Positions 25,701 to 40,700 of a stretch of DNA of 64,000 nucleotides are shown piece after piece. The notes beneath the pieces are model-generated. The model saw only the letters and a list, made by a program, of their open reading frames with translations. It ran no database searches and was not told where the DNA came from. Every line of letters begins with the position of its first letter. The first letter of the stretch is position 1. Made by a program: the position numbers and the translations under genes. Origin of the DNA: Halichondria panicea (lineage: Eukaryota; Porifera; Demospongiae; Suberitida; Halichondriidae); NCBI RefSeq assembly GCF_963675165.1, contig NC_087387.1, positions 4,428,990-4,492,989 of the forward strand. The letters are read 5' to 3'.

Positions 25701-28700
25701 GATGATTCAATGCTGTTGATATCTACAATCCTTCGCTCCACTTCAGAAACACGAACGTCAATCGATCCTTGAGGAATCTGTGGATGGTCGATGTGAAGAG
25801 TCTTGAATCTATCCCCTGGAGCCGGAAATTTCTTAGTTAGAATTTGAATTATATTAACTCCAAATGAAAAAAGGTCTCCTTTGTCTGTGAAGACTGCATT
25901 GTCCAGGGCTTCTGGCGGCATGTATGCGTCTGTTCCCGGGCAAATGGTATTCGAGATCTGTGAGTTGTTGTGTGAAAGAAATTTAGCCATTCCAAAGTCG
26001 CTCAGTTTTGCTTGGTATCGACCAATTAGAAGGATGTTGTTGCTCAAAAGATCTCGGTGTACAATTTCATTTGAGTGAAGAAAAGACAAAGCACATGTGA
26101 CATCAGAGCAAAGTTTTAACTGGATAGAATATGATACCGTAACTTCAGATTCGTTTTCTAAGAAATGAGTCAGACTCTCGTCCATTAGCTCTAGTAACAA
26201 AACAGGAAGACCAGTGTCTTGATCTTGAAACATGCCCAGATATTGAACAATGTAAGGATGCCGAATTTCTTTCATGAAGCTACATTCTGCTTCAAATCTT
26301 TTTATAGGAAGCCTATGTACCTTTTCTGCACTGACTGAAGGTTCATCATGACCAGTTGGGACTAGTGTAGGGTGTATAATTTTGGCAGCACAAACGAGAT
26401 CATCACAATTAGCTCTGAACACTGAGCCATAGGATCCCACCCCTAGAGGGTGCTTTTTCTGCAGGGTAATACTCTTGAATTTCAAATCCCCGCTTTGTTC
26501 TTTGTGTGCCATTATCACTGTGTTCTATGTGTCTATCTTTGCTTAAAATAAACTGCGTTTGGGGGAGTAAATCTCTATGGGATATTATGAGTAGTAGTTA
26601 ATCATATTCACGATTCAATATGTAAATTCATTTATTCTACACCTGTTGTTTTTCATGGCATCCTCATACCTGGTCTCACGAATCAGCCGCACCTCTCAGG
26701 GAGGAACGTCTTTACGTGTATAAAGTCATAGCACAATGGAATGTATTATGTTACTATATAACTAAAAAATGTAACCATATCCGCTATCTCTGCTCAGCCC
26801 ACATCACTGCTTGCTGCTCAACCGCATGTAAGGTTCATTATTTGCTGCCTCCTATTCAAGTCACCTGATATGTATTTGTGAAGAATCTCATTGGTCACGT
26901 TAGAGTTCTATACTGTGGCCCATGAGTTCATGTAAAGAGTGCTCAGACGGTCTTCCCAAACGAAGGGCGGCAGATTCATGAGACTACCTCATACCTTGTA
27001 TGATTTCAGTTTAGTCCATGGATTATGCCCCGATCTTTACGTTAAGGCCGAAGAAGGATCTAAGTATATTGACATCAGAGTCAATTATAACATACCGGGA
27101 TTAAACGGCTGGGACTTTATCTCCTAGCAACGTCTGTATAAAGAGGGCATTTAAACGAGATGGGCGATTATTTAGAAACGGGCGTTTATTGTTATGTGTC
27201 TACTCCAAACTCTTGCGCAGCAGCAGTTATTGTGCTCACTTCAATTGCATGCATGCATATGGCTACTGTCTCTGCATAGGAGTGGTGTTTCTTCCTCTGT
27301 GTCAGTATCTCTGCCATAAATAGTATCTATTATTCTATATCAGTGCTGCCATGCTTGCAACTGGTTCCACGTGCTACTTCAGCTCCACCCACAGTGCCAC
27401 ATCCTATATGGTGTTATTTTATAGTATAAGTATATTTCACGCATGTCTCTAAGCTTTACTCTTTGTATTGCGTTCTTGTCTATCGATTTACCTGTGTGTC
27501 TATATAAAAAATTATGTATCAACTGGAATTAACTTTCTTGTTTTCATTGTGATATCAATCAATCTGTGTTTGTGAGAGTAACTCTATATATATAGGATGC
27601 GTTTCCTTGATAGTTGATCATAATTATATTATTCACAATTTTGCTATATTCATCTGTTATGCTAAAATAGTCCCGTGTGAATAATGATACTTTTACCCAA
27701 ATTAGCCAACTGCATGAAGTTTAAGATAATAGATGTGCAAATAGGTTTGTGAGATAGTTATACTAACACTCTATCCAGTACATGCTGTAGTGTATATATA
27801 TATATAGAATTGCTATTTGAATAAATGTTTTCATTGGATTTGTGATGATCTCCTTGTCCATTTGGATTCTGGGTACCATCCTACTGACTTGTAGAGCACA
27901 GGAGCTCTACGTCACTCCAACTCTAACTGCCTGTCCCTCTGGTGTGGCTAACTGTCACACTCTGGACTACTATGCTATTAATGGCAGCTCACTTTGGTTT
28001 GGAAAAGAGAATGTCTCTCTTATCTTCCTGGAGGGAAATCACACCTCAAATAAAAGATTTCAAGTATTGGGTTCCCATTTATTAACTGTCAAAAGCAGTG
28101 GTGATACAGACAGTGTGTTCGTTTTCTATGTCGATTTCTGGGCCTTTGCACTTGATCGTCTTGTCATAGAGAATTTGAATTTTGTTAACTGCGACTTGCA
28201 CTTGCATTGCTACGGTAGTATGGTAGGTATGAAAGAAACAAATCTCAGAAATTCTTATATTCACATTCAGAGCCAAAATGATGGTGTTCAACTGGTTGAA
28301 CTAAAAGAGCTGACCACAGATTATATTAGTAGGCCATTTGAAATTGACCTCTATAATCACACGGTATTGACTATTTCAAACTGTATCTTTCAACAGCCAA
28401 TTAGTGTGAGGACATTAGTAAATAATGAAAGAATCTTTATAAAAGCAAGCGTCATAGATAGTACATTTAGATCGATCAATGTGTATTCTGCTCTACAATT
28501 TTCACGTTACACAAATTTAACAGTAGCCGAAGAGTTTGAAGGCTCACTTACACTTGAAAATGTATCCTTCATTGACAATACCGCCACTGGCCTGGAAATA
28601 CAACAACCAATGGATGTAATCATTAATGGTTCCAAGTTCATCAACAATTCTGGTTTGCTTGGAGGTGCAATAAACGTGTCAGATTCAAGATTGTTCTTTG

Positions 28701-31700
28701 TTGGGGATAACCTATTCCTTAACAATTCTGGTAGCAATGGCGGAGCTATTCACTTATCTAATTCAATAATTTGGTTAGAAGAAGACTCCAATATTACCTT
28801 TCAAGAAAATAGGGCCTCTGAAATCGGAGGTGCTATTTCTAATGAAGCTCAAAACAGTTGTTTTTACAGCCTAACATTTGATGTCGATAAAGAGAGCACT
28901 TCTATTCCCGTGTCCATTAAGTTTAGAAAAAATACTGCTTTAGCTGGTAGGGACATTTATGGTGCTGGCTTACAGAACGATTGTAAAGTTACTCCGAATG
29001 GAACTGTTTATAGCTGTGATATTCAAAATTCTGTTTTCAAATTCATAAACCGAACGTTATCATCTGTTTCTACAAGTGCTAAAAGAGTGTGTCTATGCGA
29101 GAATGGTGTGCCTCAATGTGCAAATATCGACTACATCTTTTATAACATATCCGCAGCTCCCGGAGAAAAGTTTAACCTCAGTGTGGTACTTGTGGGAGAG
29201 GATTTTGGAAGTAATCCAGGAGGTGTATATGCTTCCAGTATCAAACAAAGTACTACTGATTCTTGTTTCACTTTTGGTTCAAGACGAAGCCTCCAACTTT
29301 CTGAAGCCAAATATTCTGACAATTGCTCATTACTGGAATACTCCATAGAACCAAAACACAAAAGTACCCGGAGTGTGAGTTTTATTTTATCAAGAGACAG
29401 AGTTGAGGCTTCTAAACATCAGGAAGCACTAACTACTCTAGACACCGTTCGAACTGAGTTAGAAAGTAGTATCTTACTATACAATGATTCCGGGTGTATA
29501 GACAACAATCTCCTCAATGCAGCTGTGGTCATCAATGTGATTGTTCTTCCTTGCCCTCGTGGGTTCATATTGTCTGAGAAAAATATCTGCATATGTGATC
29601 CACAACTGAATAGCTCCGTTGAGTATTGTAATGTAAAAAATAAAACTGGGTTACTTTACCGCTATAGAAATGTCTGGATAGGCCGGCCTAACATCAATAA
29701 AAATGACTCAGATGTAATTCTTGTTCACAGTTTTTGCCCATTCGACTACTGTAATTCGAACCCAGTTGGTGTTGACCTGAACAATCCAGACAGCCAGTGT
29801 GCTCTCAGTCACAGTGGTGTTCTCTGTGGAGGTTGTCTACCAGAGGTCTCAGTCTGGCTATCGGCAGCTCTAGATGTAAGAATTGTACTGACCAAAATGA
29901 TCACATCGCTTTTCTAGGAGCATTTATTGTAGCTGGTGTTGTCCTTGTGCTCTGCATAAAGGTGTTTGATTTAACTGTTGCCCACGGAACAATCAATGGA
30001 CTCATCTTCTACGCCAATGTTGTCTGGATAAATCAAGGTGTCTTTTTTTCCAACATTAGTGATCACTATGATGTGCAATGTTTTGGCATAATGAAAGGAT
30101 TTATTGCCTGGCTTAATCTCGACTTTGGTATTGAAACTTGCTTCTTCAGTGGGCTTGATGCTTATTGGAAAACTTGGTTGCAGTTTGCTTTCCCCTTATA
30201 TCTCTGGTTCTTGGCTGGTCTAATTGTTCTTTTGTGTCACTATTCTATCAGAGCCACCATGCTGTTTGGAAATAACGCTGTGGGTGTTCTCTGTACTGTG
30301 ATCCTACTCTCGTATATGAAGCTTTTACGGACCATTGTATCAGCACTTAGTCCTGCAGTTCTTCATCAGTTTAATCCTTACGGTACAAAATGGGTGTGGT
30401 TGATGGACGGTAATGTAGAATATCTCGGATTTAGGCATTCTTTTGTATTTGGAGTAGCCTTGCTGATGTTGCTGTTTTTATGGCTACCTTATACGTTTGC
30501 ACTTCTATTCGTGCGCTGCCTGCACAGATTTCCGTGTGCTACACGCTTTATGCCAAACTTGAAACCATTCATCGATTTTTACACTGGTCCACTGAAAGTC
30601 AAGCATCATTACTGGGTGGGTTTGACTCTACTAGGTCGGGTTGTTCTAGCTATCACTGCTATTGTTTCCCAAACTGTTAGCCCCTCGTTAGGTATCGGTG
30701 TTCTCTGTATTATGTCGGCTATCTTCTGTGCATTTGTAGTCAATGTGTATAAAAATACACTGATTGCGTTTCTGGAGCTACTATTTCTGTTCAACGTAGT
30801 TTCCCTCGGTATTGCCTTTCTATCATCTGAGGATATTGAATCAAAATCAAGAGCAATAAGCTCTTGTGTTTCAAGCTTTGTTTGTCTCCTCCTGTTTATT
30901 GCGATCGTCTGTTATCATGTTTATCTGACATTGAGGAAGTGTTTCCGTCTGAATCAGAGAAATGGATACCATGATATTAGCGCAGCTGATTTGGGCTATG
31001 ATGATAGGGATGACCAAATTAAAGTAGCCGCGACAAGCACTATTGTTGGCTTACGAGAGGAACTATTGTCGAGTACTGAATTATAGCTAGTTTATGGGTG
31101 AAGATAATGTTTTATGATGTGTGTTTGAGAATATATTTTATGCTATGTACATGTAGACTATTTTTTTATTTTATGTGTGTGTGCGATGCATATATATATA
31201 CACATGATTGCTTGTTTCTTCACGTATTTTTATATATCTAGTGCATGTGTGTGTGTACAATTACAAAGTATTTGTTTTTGTCGTTATTATGTATCGTGAA
31301 TGCATGGTTTTCAAGATAAAGTATGTGCATGTGCTGTTAGCTATATGCATGACTGTGTTATTAATTATGACATATCACCTATATAGAGTTTGTGTTTGTA
31401 CTCTAGCTGGAGTCATCGTTTTGTTCTAAAAGATTCCCCTCCAAAATTAGTCAATGCAATGAGAGAAGAGAAGAGTCAAGACAATGAGAAAAGAGTCAAG
31501 ACAATGAGAGAAGAGTCCAGATATACAGTTCATTGTAGTTATTGTTCTTGACCTATACTTGCATGACTGATACAATTATATTAAATATCTGGTTTTTGTT
31601 GTAGTACATTGTACTACCTATTTAGTCATGCATGTGGTATTATGCGGCACAGATATTTTGGTCTCATAGTTCTACTTCCATTATGCTGACCTATCAAGCA

Positions 31701-34700
31701 CATGAGTATACTACGTTATATACCCAATCCTCAATCCTGTGCTGATAACCTTGATAACCTTGATAGTCAGTCACAACCTGTCAGTGCATGGCAGTCACTT
31801 ATTACTATCCCACAACACATTGAAAACACCGGTTTTCGCCCTGCCATGCAGTGGGTGTAGAGATCTTTATTTTGTGCAAGTTGAGTCTTTGGCCATCACT
31901 TTGTAAAAATCCCTGCTTGCATTGCATTGGAGTTGTATCATCAGCTTGGTTACAAATTATCAATAATGTATTTGGTTTTTCATATAATGACACTTTAAAT
32001 TCTCAACACCTAGTTCTTTTTGCGCCATGTTATATAGTTCTCAAGGCTCAACACTTGACATAATTTTATGTATCCAGCTTATTCAAAGTATCACGTCATA
32101 ATTGTTATTGTAAAAGTGCAGGCATTGTCTTCTCTGACGATGGTCATTCCCCTTTTAACAATAATATTATTATAGGCAGTGTGCAATTGCTTGTTGTCTA
32201 TTGTGTCTGCTGCGAATGGTTTATAGAACTGTGTAGTTTTATACAGTATAATTATATAAAATTGCTAGCTGGTATAGCTGCGATAAACTTTAATTGTCAC
32301 AACCTGTCAGTGGCAGTCACTTATTACTAACATGCATATAACTTTTCAGGGATTCATATAGGATTTTTAGCTGGGAGGGGGAAACGTTTAATTCAGAGGC
32401 GCCCGGGAGTCATTACTCCAATTTTTTAACGAAATGATCATCTGAGGTGAAAATTTGGCCTTTTTGTGTGTTTCAAACCATGAAGTATACTTCTAGGGGG
32501 GGGTTGGCTGGGGGTGGAAAATCCCAAGGCTGAAACCCTGCCCTTTGAAACACCAGTTCTCATCCTGGGTGGAAATAATTATAATTACAGGTTGCTTTCT
32601 TGCACAATTTAACACTTGTCTCATTTCTACACTCGCCCTGGTAATCATCATCTTCGCTGGTTATTAGCAAATTGAGTCTGTAGCCATCATATCACTTAGT
32701 CCCCAAATTAGTGAGTATATTTATGCCTCGAGGCGTAGCCGCACGAGGGATACGGTAAAGCTGACTGTGTGTGTGTGTGTCTGTGTGTCTGTTCCAGCTG
32801 TAACTGCTCAACGGTTGCAATGCGACGAAAACTAACAGCTTCTATAGGCTTCTAGCCACGTTCTCTTGGATTTTGATTCGTGGATTAGCAAACTAAAGCT
32901 TCTTTCTCGAGTTATGGCTAGTTTGACTCACATTGAAGGCTGTTGCAGTCTCTTTAGAATCTTTCATAGCATCATCTGTCCGCACATACTTTCTATTCAA
33001 CATATGAGTTAGCCTTGCACTAAAGCGCTAGCTTTTTGTTAGCTACAAGACTCAGAAAATATCTGTTAAAACAGCTAGCTAGCAGTAGCCATTGATCTGT
33101 TTGGACACACCCTTTATTATTCCTGTGGATGTAATGCGCATGCGCGCTCATTCCCCACGTGTGAGAAACCAAGATCCAGATCCAGATCCTCCTGGCAGAA
33201 TCATCTTTGTCTTGAGGGCCTGGTAAGCCACAAAACACTACCATATAACAATATAGATAACAATATGCATGTACACAGGTCTGATATTATATACACTGAA
33301 CTACAGATCCTGGAAGAATCAATTTTCTTCTTTCTTGAGGTCCTGGTAAGCCACATAATACAATAAATAACAACAATAGATGCATGTAAATAAGTCTTTT
33401 CTTCTCAGTGACTTTATATAGGTAAGCTAACTTTAATATAAAATTCATTATAGAAACTAATATAACACTCTTAATACTTTTGAGCGAAAGCAAAAACATG
33501 GCGAGAGGCATTAGCACAGCGCCAGCTTGAACACTAGTCTTTGCTGGCACTTATCAAAATACATTTCACTGTTCTAAAAACTTTGTTTTCTTTAATGCGC
33601 CATGTGAGTTTTCAAGGCTTAACACTTTATATGTGTCCAGCTTATTCAAAGTATCATCACGTCATTGTTATTGTAAAAGTGAAGTGTGCAGACATTTTCC
33701 TCTGACTATGCATGGTTATTCCCTTAAAGAACAATACTACAATAGCCAGTGTTCACTTTGCTTGTTGTTTTTCAGCTCTGTAATGTTTTATTTTGTCGTG
33801 TCTGCTGCAATTGGTTAGAACAGTGTATATTATAGTTTTGTTGTGTCTATACATGCAGTAGCCTCGATCCCAGGCCGAGTTTTCGCTTTTATAACGGTTA
33901 GGTGAACAACTGGGCCTGGTACTAGTTGTCTGCGCATGCGTCAGTCGTTCGTCAGATTCTGACAAATGGATATTCTCGTTCACTTTCGTGACATTTATAT
34001 TCGTGTACTATCGTGTACTAGAAGTCAGTTCCCGTTTTATCATTATTGGAATCGATTGGAATGGCTCTTAGCTGAAGCTTCTCTCTTCTCTGAAGCTTAT
34101 TCTGAAGACTGAACAACAAGGGAAGAGGTATAAAGCTTTGTCAAGCTTGTTAAGGTCAGATATTTTTGTGTGGGCCCTATGGCCGGCTATGCTATCAAGT
34201 CTTGTTCATGTTTGGCAAGAATGTAGGTAGACTATAGTTTCATCATTAATATGGTGGATCAAGTGAAGAGTTTGAGCTAAAGAACTTGGTGCTGCCATCA
34301 TCAGCTCGTCGACAATGACACTATAACCGAGAAATTTAATATGTATAGATCTACACGTATTTAAAATGTCTACTTCTCTGTACAGGAGCAATGGCTAATA
34401 TCCAGCTATCCCAAGCTCCTCTTGGCTATACTAACGGACGAGACTGGACAGTTTGAGGTAAGGGTTTAACCGTCTTTGGTTTCTTTTAATATTGTCCTAT
34501 ACTCACAGACACAGGACTGGAGTATGACCTGCTCATTCGAGCGTTGCTGGGTAGCTCAGAGACATCAAGAGAATCTACGTTTTCTCAAGCAATGAGTTAC
34601 GAGTTGGGGCCTAGAATCAGAGAAGTCCAGCAGCCTGCTAAATCTTTTTGAAACGTAATTTGAAGGCATTCAATCATCTTGAAGTTGCCCTGGGTCACTG

Positions 34701-37700
34701 TAATTGTGCTGCAGCACAACTGGCAACTCCCCAGGCCTTTGTGAAGCAGCTCCCTATGTGCATCTTTTGTGTACTCACTCTGTGCATTTTCTGTGTACAA
34801 ATTTCGATTATTGATTTATTAAATATTTTTGCCGACCACAAATATACAATGAAAATTTGACGCATGCGCAGACAACTAGTACCAGGCCCAGGTGTTCGCC
34901 TAACCGTTATAAAAGCGAAAACTCGGCCTGGGATCGAGGCTATACATACAGTGTAAAATATTGCTAGCTGCATGATTTTAGGTTTACAATAATAAATAAA
35001 GCTGCTCTGAAGCAGTGTTTTGATTGCACACCCAGTGATGGTCTCCTCATCAGTTTGGATGCTGTGTACCATCCTACTGACTTGTAGAGCCCTGGAACTC
35101 TATGTCACTCCCTCCTCCTCCTTCTCGGACTGTCACCTCTGATAAAACTTGTCTCACTCTGGAGGAGTATACTATACTAATGGCAGCTCATATTGGTATG
35201 AAAAAGAGAATGTCTCCTTACTTCCTGGAGGGAAATCACACTATACACATTAAATTATTACCAATATCTTGACTGTGACAAGTAGTGGTGATAGAGACGA
35301 AGTGTTCATTCTCCAAAATTCCGTTTCACATTTCGAATCTAAACCACATTGTCTGTTTCTACCAGTCCTAGGTAGGGGTTGGTAGATTATTCGAGATATT
35401 GCCTATTATGCTATTCTTTTATGCACTCCAAGTTAACAGCCTATTATTTTTTTCAAATCGCCTATCAGTATTCCCACATTTTTCCCTCTAAAGCACAACA
35501 TAGACCCCATGTTGTCGCATAAGTAACATCAAACTATGCCACACGACTCTATCTATTAGCACTATAATGTAGAATGCCAAGGAAATAATCATTCACCAGT
35601 ACTTCTATCAGGCCTACAAAATGTTTATACTACTATTAATACTAGTTGTACATGTTCATGACGTTGTAACAGATTGGAAGTAGGCTTTCATCTGATATTT
35701 CTTGTTCCCACGCTTTTAAAAGCAGTAGAGCTCATCTGCCTTGTGGAAGCAATCACAAATCTGAAGAAGCGCTTTGTAATCCAGGTTGTAATCGTTTGGA
35801 AACCCTGTGCAGAATGTCCTGGAGATGGCTGTACTTGGAGAAAATGCTCCCCATGAAACTTACTCATTTACTTAGTCAGTCAGACAAAGAGCGGTGAAAT
35901 GTCAAAATAGTGCAGTTTTAAAATGACAATATTAAACGTTCATGGATTATAAAATGAGACATACAAACAGAGAAAAGGCTAAACAAATTCATTCATTAAA
36001 ATGTTCATGGATTATGAAATGAGAGATGCAAAGAGAGAAAAGGCTAAATAAACTATCTGTCTAGCCAGTTCCTTGATTTAGCCTTACCCTGCAGAGATAG
36101 AACAGTTTAAACACAAGTTAAAATAATGTGCTAACACAGGCAAACCCACTGCCAATGATACCTACATAAAACCTACTGGTTTTACTAATGGAGCCATGCA
36201 CAAGTTCTAAAAATTGCACATTGCTGGAATACTCCATAGAACCAATACACAGAAGCATTATAGAAGTATTATAATTATCTAAAGACAGTGATGCATCTTC
36301 AGAAGCAATTGCTATAATAGTCCAAACCAAACTATGCTCTCGCCGAATTTCTGGAGCTCGGTACACACTTGAGAAGTAAATGATTGTCAGTTTTTGCTTA
36401 TTTCAATCGACGTGAAAAGGGTGCATGTACATACATAGTCATATTGTATGATATCTCTCCAGCCCATAATTATGTATTCATCGTGTTAGTCCTTATAATT
36501 ATGACGTATGTTTGTGGGAGTCTGGTTAGCTTGGATATCTGTGCGTTTCCTTGCATGGTAGCTCACAATTTCATTGTGTGTGTATTCATTGTCATGCACC
36601 TCTGGACTTAAATAGTCCCTTTTAATGATGATAATTCTGTCCCAAATAAGCCTTATGTGAGAATAGGGTTTTAGTTGGCAGCTATATATAGTTGCACTGT
36701 GTAGTTTTGTTGGGTCTATACAGTAAGTGCTGTAGTGTAGAGTTGGTTAAAGCTAACTGATTGACTGTGTACTAAGAATACCTATACACTGAAGGAGTGT
36801 TTTGATTGTATTATTCGATCGATTTATGATGGTCTCCTTATCCATTTGGATTCTGGGTACCATCCTACTGACTTGTAGGGCGCAGGAATACTATGTCACT
36901 ACCAACTCATCTGCTTGCCCCCCTGATGCGATTAATTGTCACACTCTGGACTACTATGCTATTAATGGAAGCACACGTTGGTTAGGAAAAGAGAATGTCT
37001 CTCTTATCTTCCTGGAGGGAAATCACACTACACTGAATGGCTATTTTTGGATATCGGGTGTCAATTTCTTAACTATCACAAGCAGTGGTGATAGAGACAG
37101 TGTGTATATTTTCGATACGTTCCCTTTTCTGGCATTGGCGTATAAAAGTCTCGTAATTAAGAATTTGAATTTTGATAATTGCTACTTGTATAGCTATTTA
37201 CAACACACCAATAAACCTTCTACTAATGTCACCGATGTGATGCGTATAAGAGATTTAAATCTCAGAAATTCTCTGGTATATATTTACACTGCTGAATGGG
37301 GTAACATAAGGGATATACTGGTTGAACTAAAAGAGCTGACAACAGATAATAGTTTCCAGCTATTTTATTTTGACTTCTATGCTTTTCACACGGTGCTGAC
37401 TATTTCAAACTGTGTCTTCCAGCAACCTGTTAGTGTAATCATATTTCGTAATAGCATTCAAGTAAATGTGACAGTCACAGATAGTATATTTAGAAGGATC
37501 AACCGCCAATCTGCTCTACAATTTTCACTTTCTAACACTGTAACAGGGGCAGTAACCAAAGACTTTGAATGCTCGCTTATACTCGAGAATGTATCTTTCA
37601 TTGAAAATAGTGTCACTAGCTTGGAAATACAACAGCCAATGGATGTAATAATTAATGGATCTCAGTTCATCAACAATTCTGGTTTGCTAGGAGGTGCGAT

Positions 37701-40700
37701 AAACGTGTCAGATTCGAGATTATTCTTTGTTGGGGATAACCTATTCCTTAACAACTTTGGTAGCAATGGCGGAGCTATTCATTTATTAAACTCAGTGATT
37801 TTGCTTCAAACTAATTCCAGTATTATCTTCCAAGAAAATAGGGCCTCTGAAATCGGGGGTGCTATTTCTATCGAACCTGGTACAAATCAAGGCAATTGTT
37901 TTTACAGCCTAACCTTTGATGTCGACAAGGAGAGCACTTCTATTCCTGTGTCTATTGTGTTTGACAACAATACTGCTTTAACTGGTAGTGACATTTATGG
38001 TGCTGGCTTACAGAACGATTGTAAAGTTACTCCGAATGGTAACATTAACAGCTGTGATATCCAAAACTCCGTTTTCACATTCCTAACCCGAACCGCATCT
38101 TCCGTTTCTACCAGTCCTAAGAGAGTGTGTCTTTGCAAGAATGGTGTGCCTCAATGTGCAAACATCGATTACATCTTTTACAACATGTCCGCAGCTCCCG
38201 GAGAAAAGTTCAACCTCAACGTGGTACTTGTGGGAGAGGATTTTGGAAGCATAGCAGGAAGTGTGTATGCTTCCAGTATCAAACAGAGTAGATATAATTC
38301 TAAATCTGACTATATTTTTGGTTCCAGTCAAAGCCCTGGACTGTCTGGAGCCACAAATTCTAAAAATTGCACATTACTGGAATACTCCATAGAATTAGAA
38401 CCAATAAACAGAAATATTGGGAGTGTTAGTTTTATTTTATCTAAAGACAGTGTTGCAGCTTCAAAAAACCAAGACGCAATTGCTACTCCGAACCGTACTC
38501 TAGAATTAGAAAGTAGTATCTTGCAGCATCACAATTCCGGATGCATATTTGACAATCTCCTTGATGTATCTGTAGTCATCAATGTGACCATTCTTCCTTG
38601 CCCTCGTGGGTTCTACTTGACTATGTCTGAAACTGAAAAAAAATTTTATGTCTGTAAATGTGATCCGCAACTGATTCAGAAGTACTACGTTGAATACTGT
38701 AATGTAGAAAATAAAACTGGTTTCCTTCACCCCTCTAAGAATGTCTGGATAGGGCCTAACAATGAAAATGACTATGCCGATTCAATCCTCGTTCACAGCT
38801 TCTGCCCATTTGACTACTGCAATTCAAACTCAGTTGGTGTTGACCTGACCAATCCGGACAGCCAGTGTGCTCTCAGTCACAGTGGTGTTCTCTGTGGAGG
38901 CTGTCCACCAGGTCTCAGTCTGGCTATTGGAAGCTCTAGATGTAAGGATTGTACCGACCAAAATGGTGACATCGCTTTTCTAGGTGCATTTATTGTAGCT
39001 GGTGTTGTCCTTGTGTTTTTCATAAAGGTGTTTGATTTGACTGTTGCCCATGGAACAATCAATGGACTTATCTTCTACGCCAATGTTGTCTGGATAAATC
39101 AAGGTGTCTTTTTTTCCAACGTTGGTGATCACGATGAAAACATGTTTTTTGGCCTAATGAAAGGATTCATTGCGTGGCTAAATCTCGACTTTGGTATTGA
39201 AACTTGCTTCTTTGATGGGCTGGATGGTTATTGGAAAACTTGGTTGCAGTTTGCTTTCCCCTTATATCTCTGGTTCTTGGCTGGTCTAATTGTTCTTTTG
39301 TGTCACTATTCAATCAGAGCCACCAAGCTGTTTGGAAATAACGCTGCAGGTGTTCTCTGTACTGTGATCCTACTCTCGTATATGAAGCTTTTACGGACTA
39401 TTGTATCAGCACTTAGTCCTGCAGTTCTTCATCAGTTTAATCCTCCCGATAAAAAATGGGTGTGGTTGATGGACGGCAATGTAGATTATCTTGAACCTAA
39501 GCATTCTATTCTATTCGGAGTAGCCTTGCTGATGTTGCTATTCTTGTGGCTACCGTATACGTTTGCACTTTTGTTTGTGCGCTGCCTGTACAGATTCCCC
39601 TGTGCTACACGCTTTATGCCAAACTTGAAACCATTCATTGATTTTTACACTGGTCCACTGAAAGTCAAGCATCATTACTGGGTGGGCTTGACTCTACTAG
39701 GTCGGGTTGTCCTAGCTATCACTGCTATTGTTTTCCAAACTGTTAGCCCCTCCCTAAGTATCAGTGTTCTCTGTATTATGTCGTCTATCTTCTGTGCATT
39801 TGTAGTCAATGTGTATAAAAATACACTGGTTGCGTTTCTGGAGCTACTATTTCTGTTCAACATAATTTCCCTCGGTATTGCATTTCTATCATTTGTGGAG
39901 GATGAATCAAGAGTAAGAAGTTCTTGCATTTCAAGTTTTGTTTGTCTCCTCTTGTTTATTGCGATCGTCTGTTATCATGTTTATCTGACATTGAGGAAGT
40001 GTTTTCGTCCAAATCAAAGAAATGGATATCGTGATATTGACGCTGCTGATTTGGGCTATGATGATAGGGACGACCAAATTAAAGTAGCCGCGACAAGCAC
40101 TATTGTTGGGTTACGAGAGGAACTGTTGTCGAGTACTGAATTATAGCTAGTTTATGGGTGCAGATAATGTTTTATGACGTGTGTTTGAAAATTTGTATGC
40201 TATATATGTACATAATTATAGACTATTTTTTTATTTTATGTGTGTGTGTACGATGCTATACACAATGTCATGATTGCTTAATTGTTTCTTCACGTATATT
40301 TTTATATAATTATATCTAGTGTGCATGTATGTACAATTACAAAGTATACAATGAATTTTGTTTTTGTCTTTATTATGTATCGTGAATGGTCTTCAAGATA
40401 AAGTGTGTGCATGTGCTGTTATAGCTATAATATGCGTGCATGTGTATAACATATCCCCTATAGAGTTGTGTTTATACTCTGGAGTCATTGTTTTATTCTA
40501 AAAGATTCCCCTCCAAAATTAGTCATGAGAGAAGAGTCCAGATACAACCAGTTCATTGTAGTTATTGTTCTTGACCTACTTGCATGATTGATCAGGGTGT
40601 CATACAGGATTTTGAAGTAGAAGGGGGAAATAAGGCATGCATGCTTTTGAAAATTAACCAGAACATTTTGCTAAAAAAAGAGGTCAACTGCTATTTCAAT

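Larger units (their letters stand above)
31087..33858. other. Intergenic inside PPCS intron 5; repeats
   Basis: Contains a short tandem repeat (31456-31515), a partial R1 repeat (32726-33050) and a duplicated pair of about 60 bp (33175-33245 and 33302-33360). Two related segments (about 32090-32240 and 33615-33845) recur near 40950-41110 and appear to be flanks duplicated together with the membrane-protein genes. No coding exon seen. Confidence 0.5.

Noticed and set aside
35674..35856. 60-codon open frame in relic region
   Set aside because: No similarity, no splice sites, and it lies within an eroded pseudogene.
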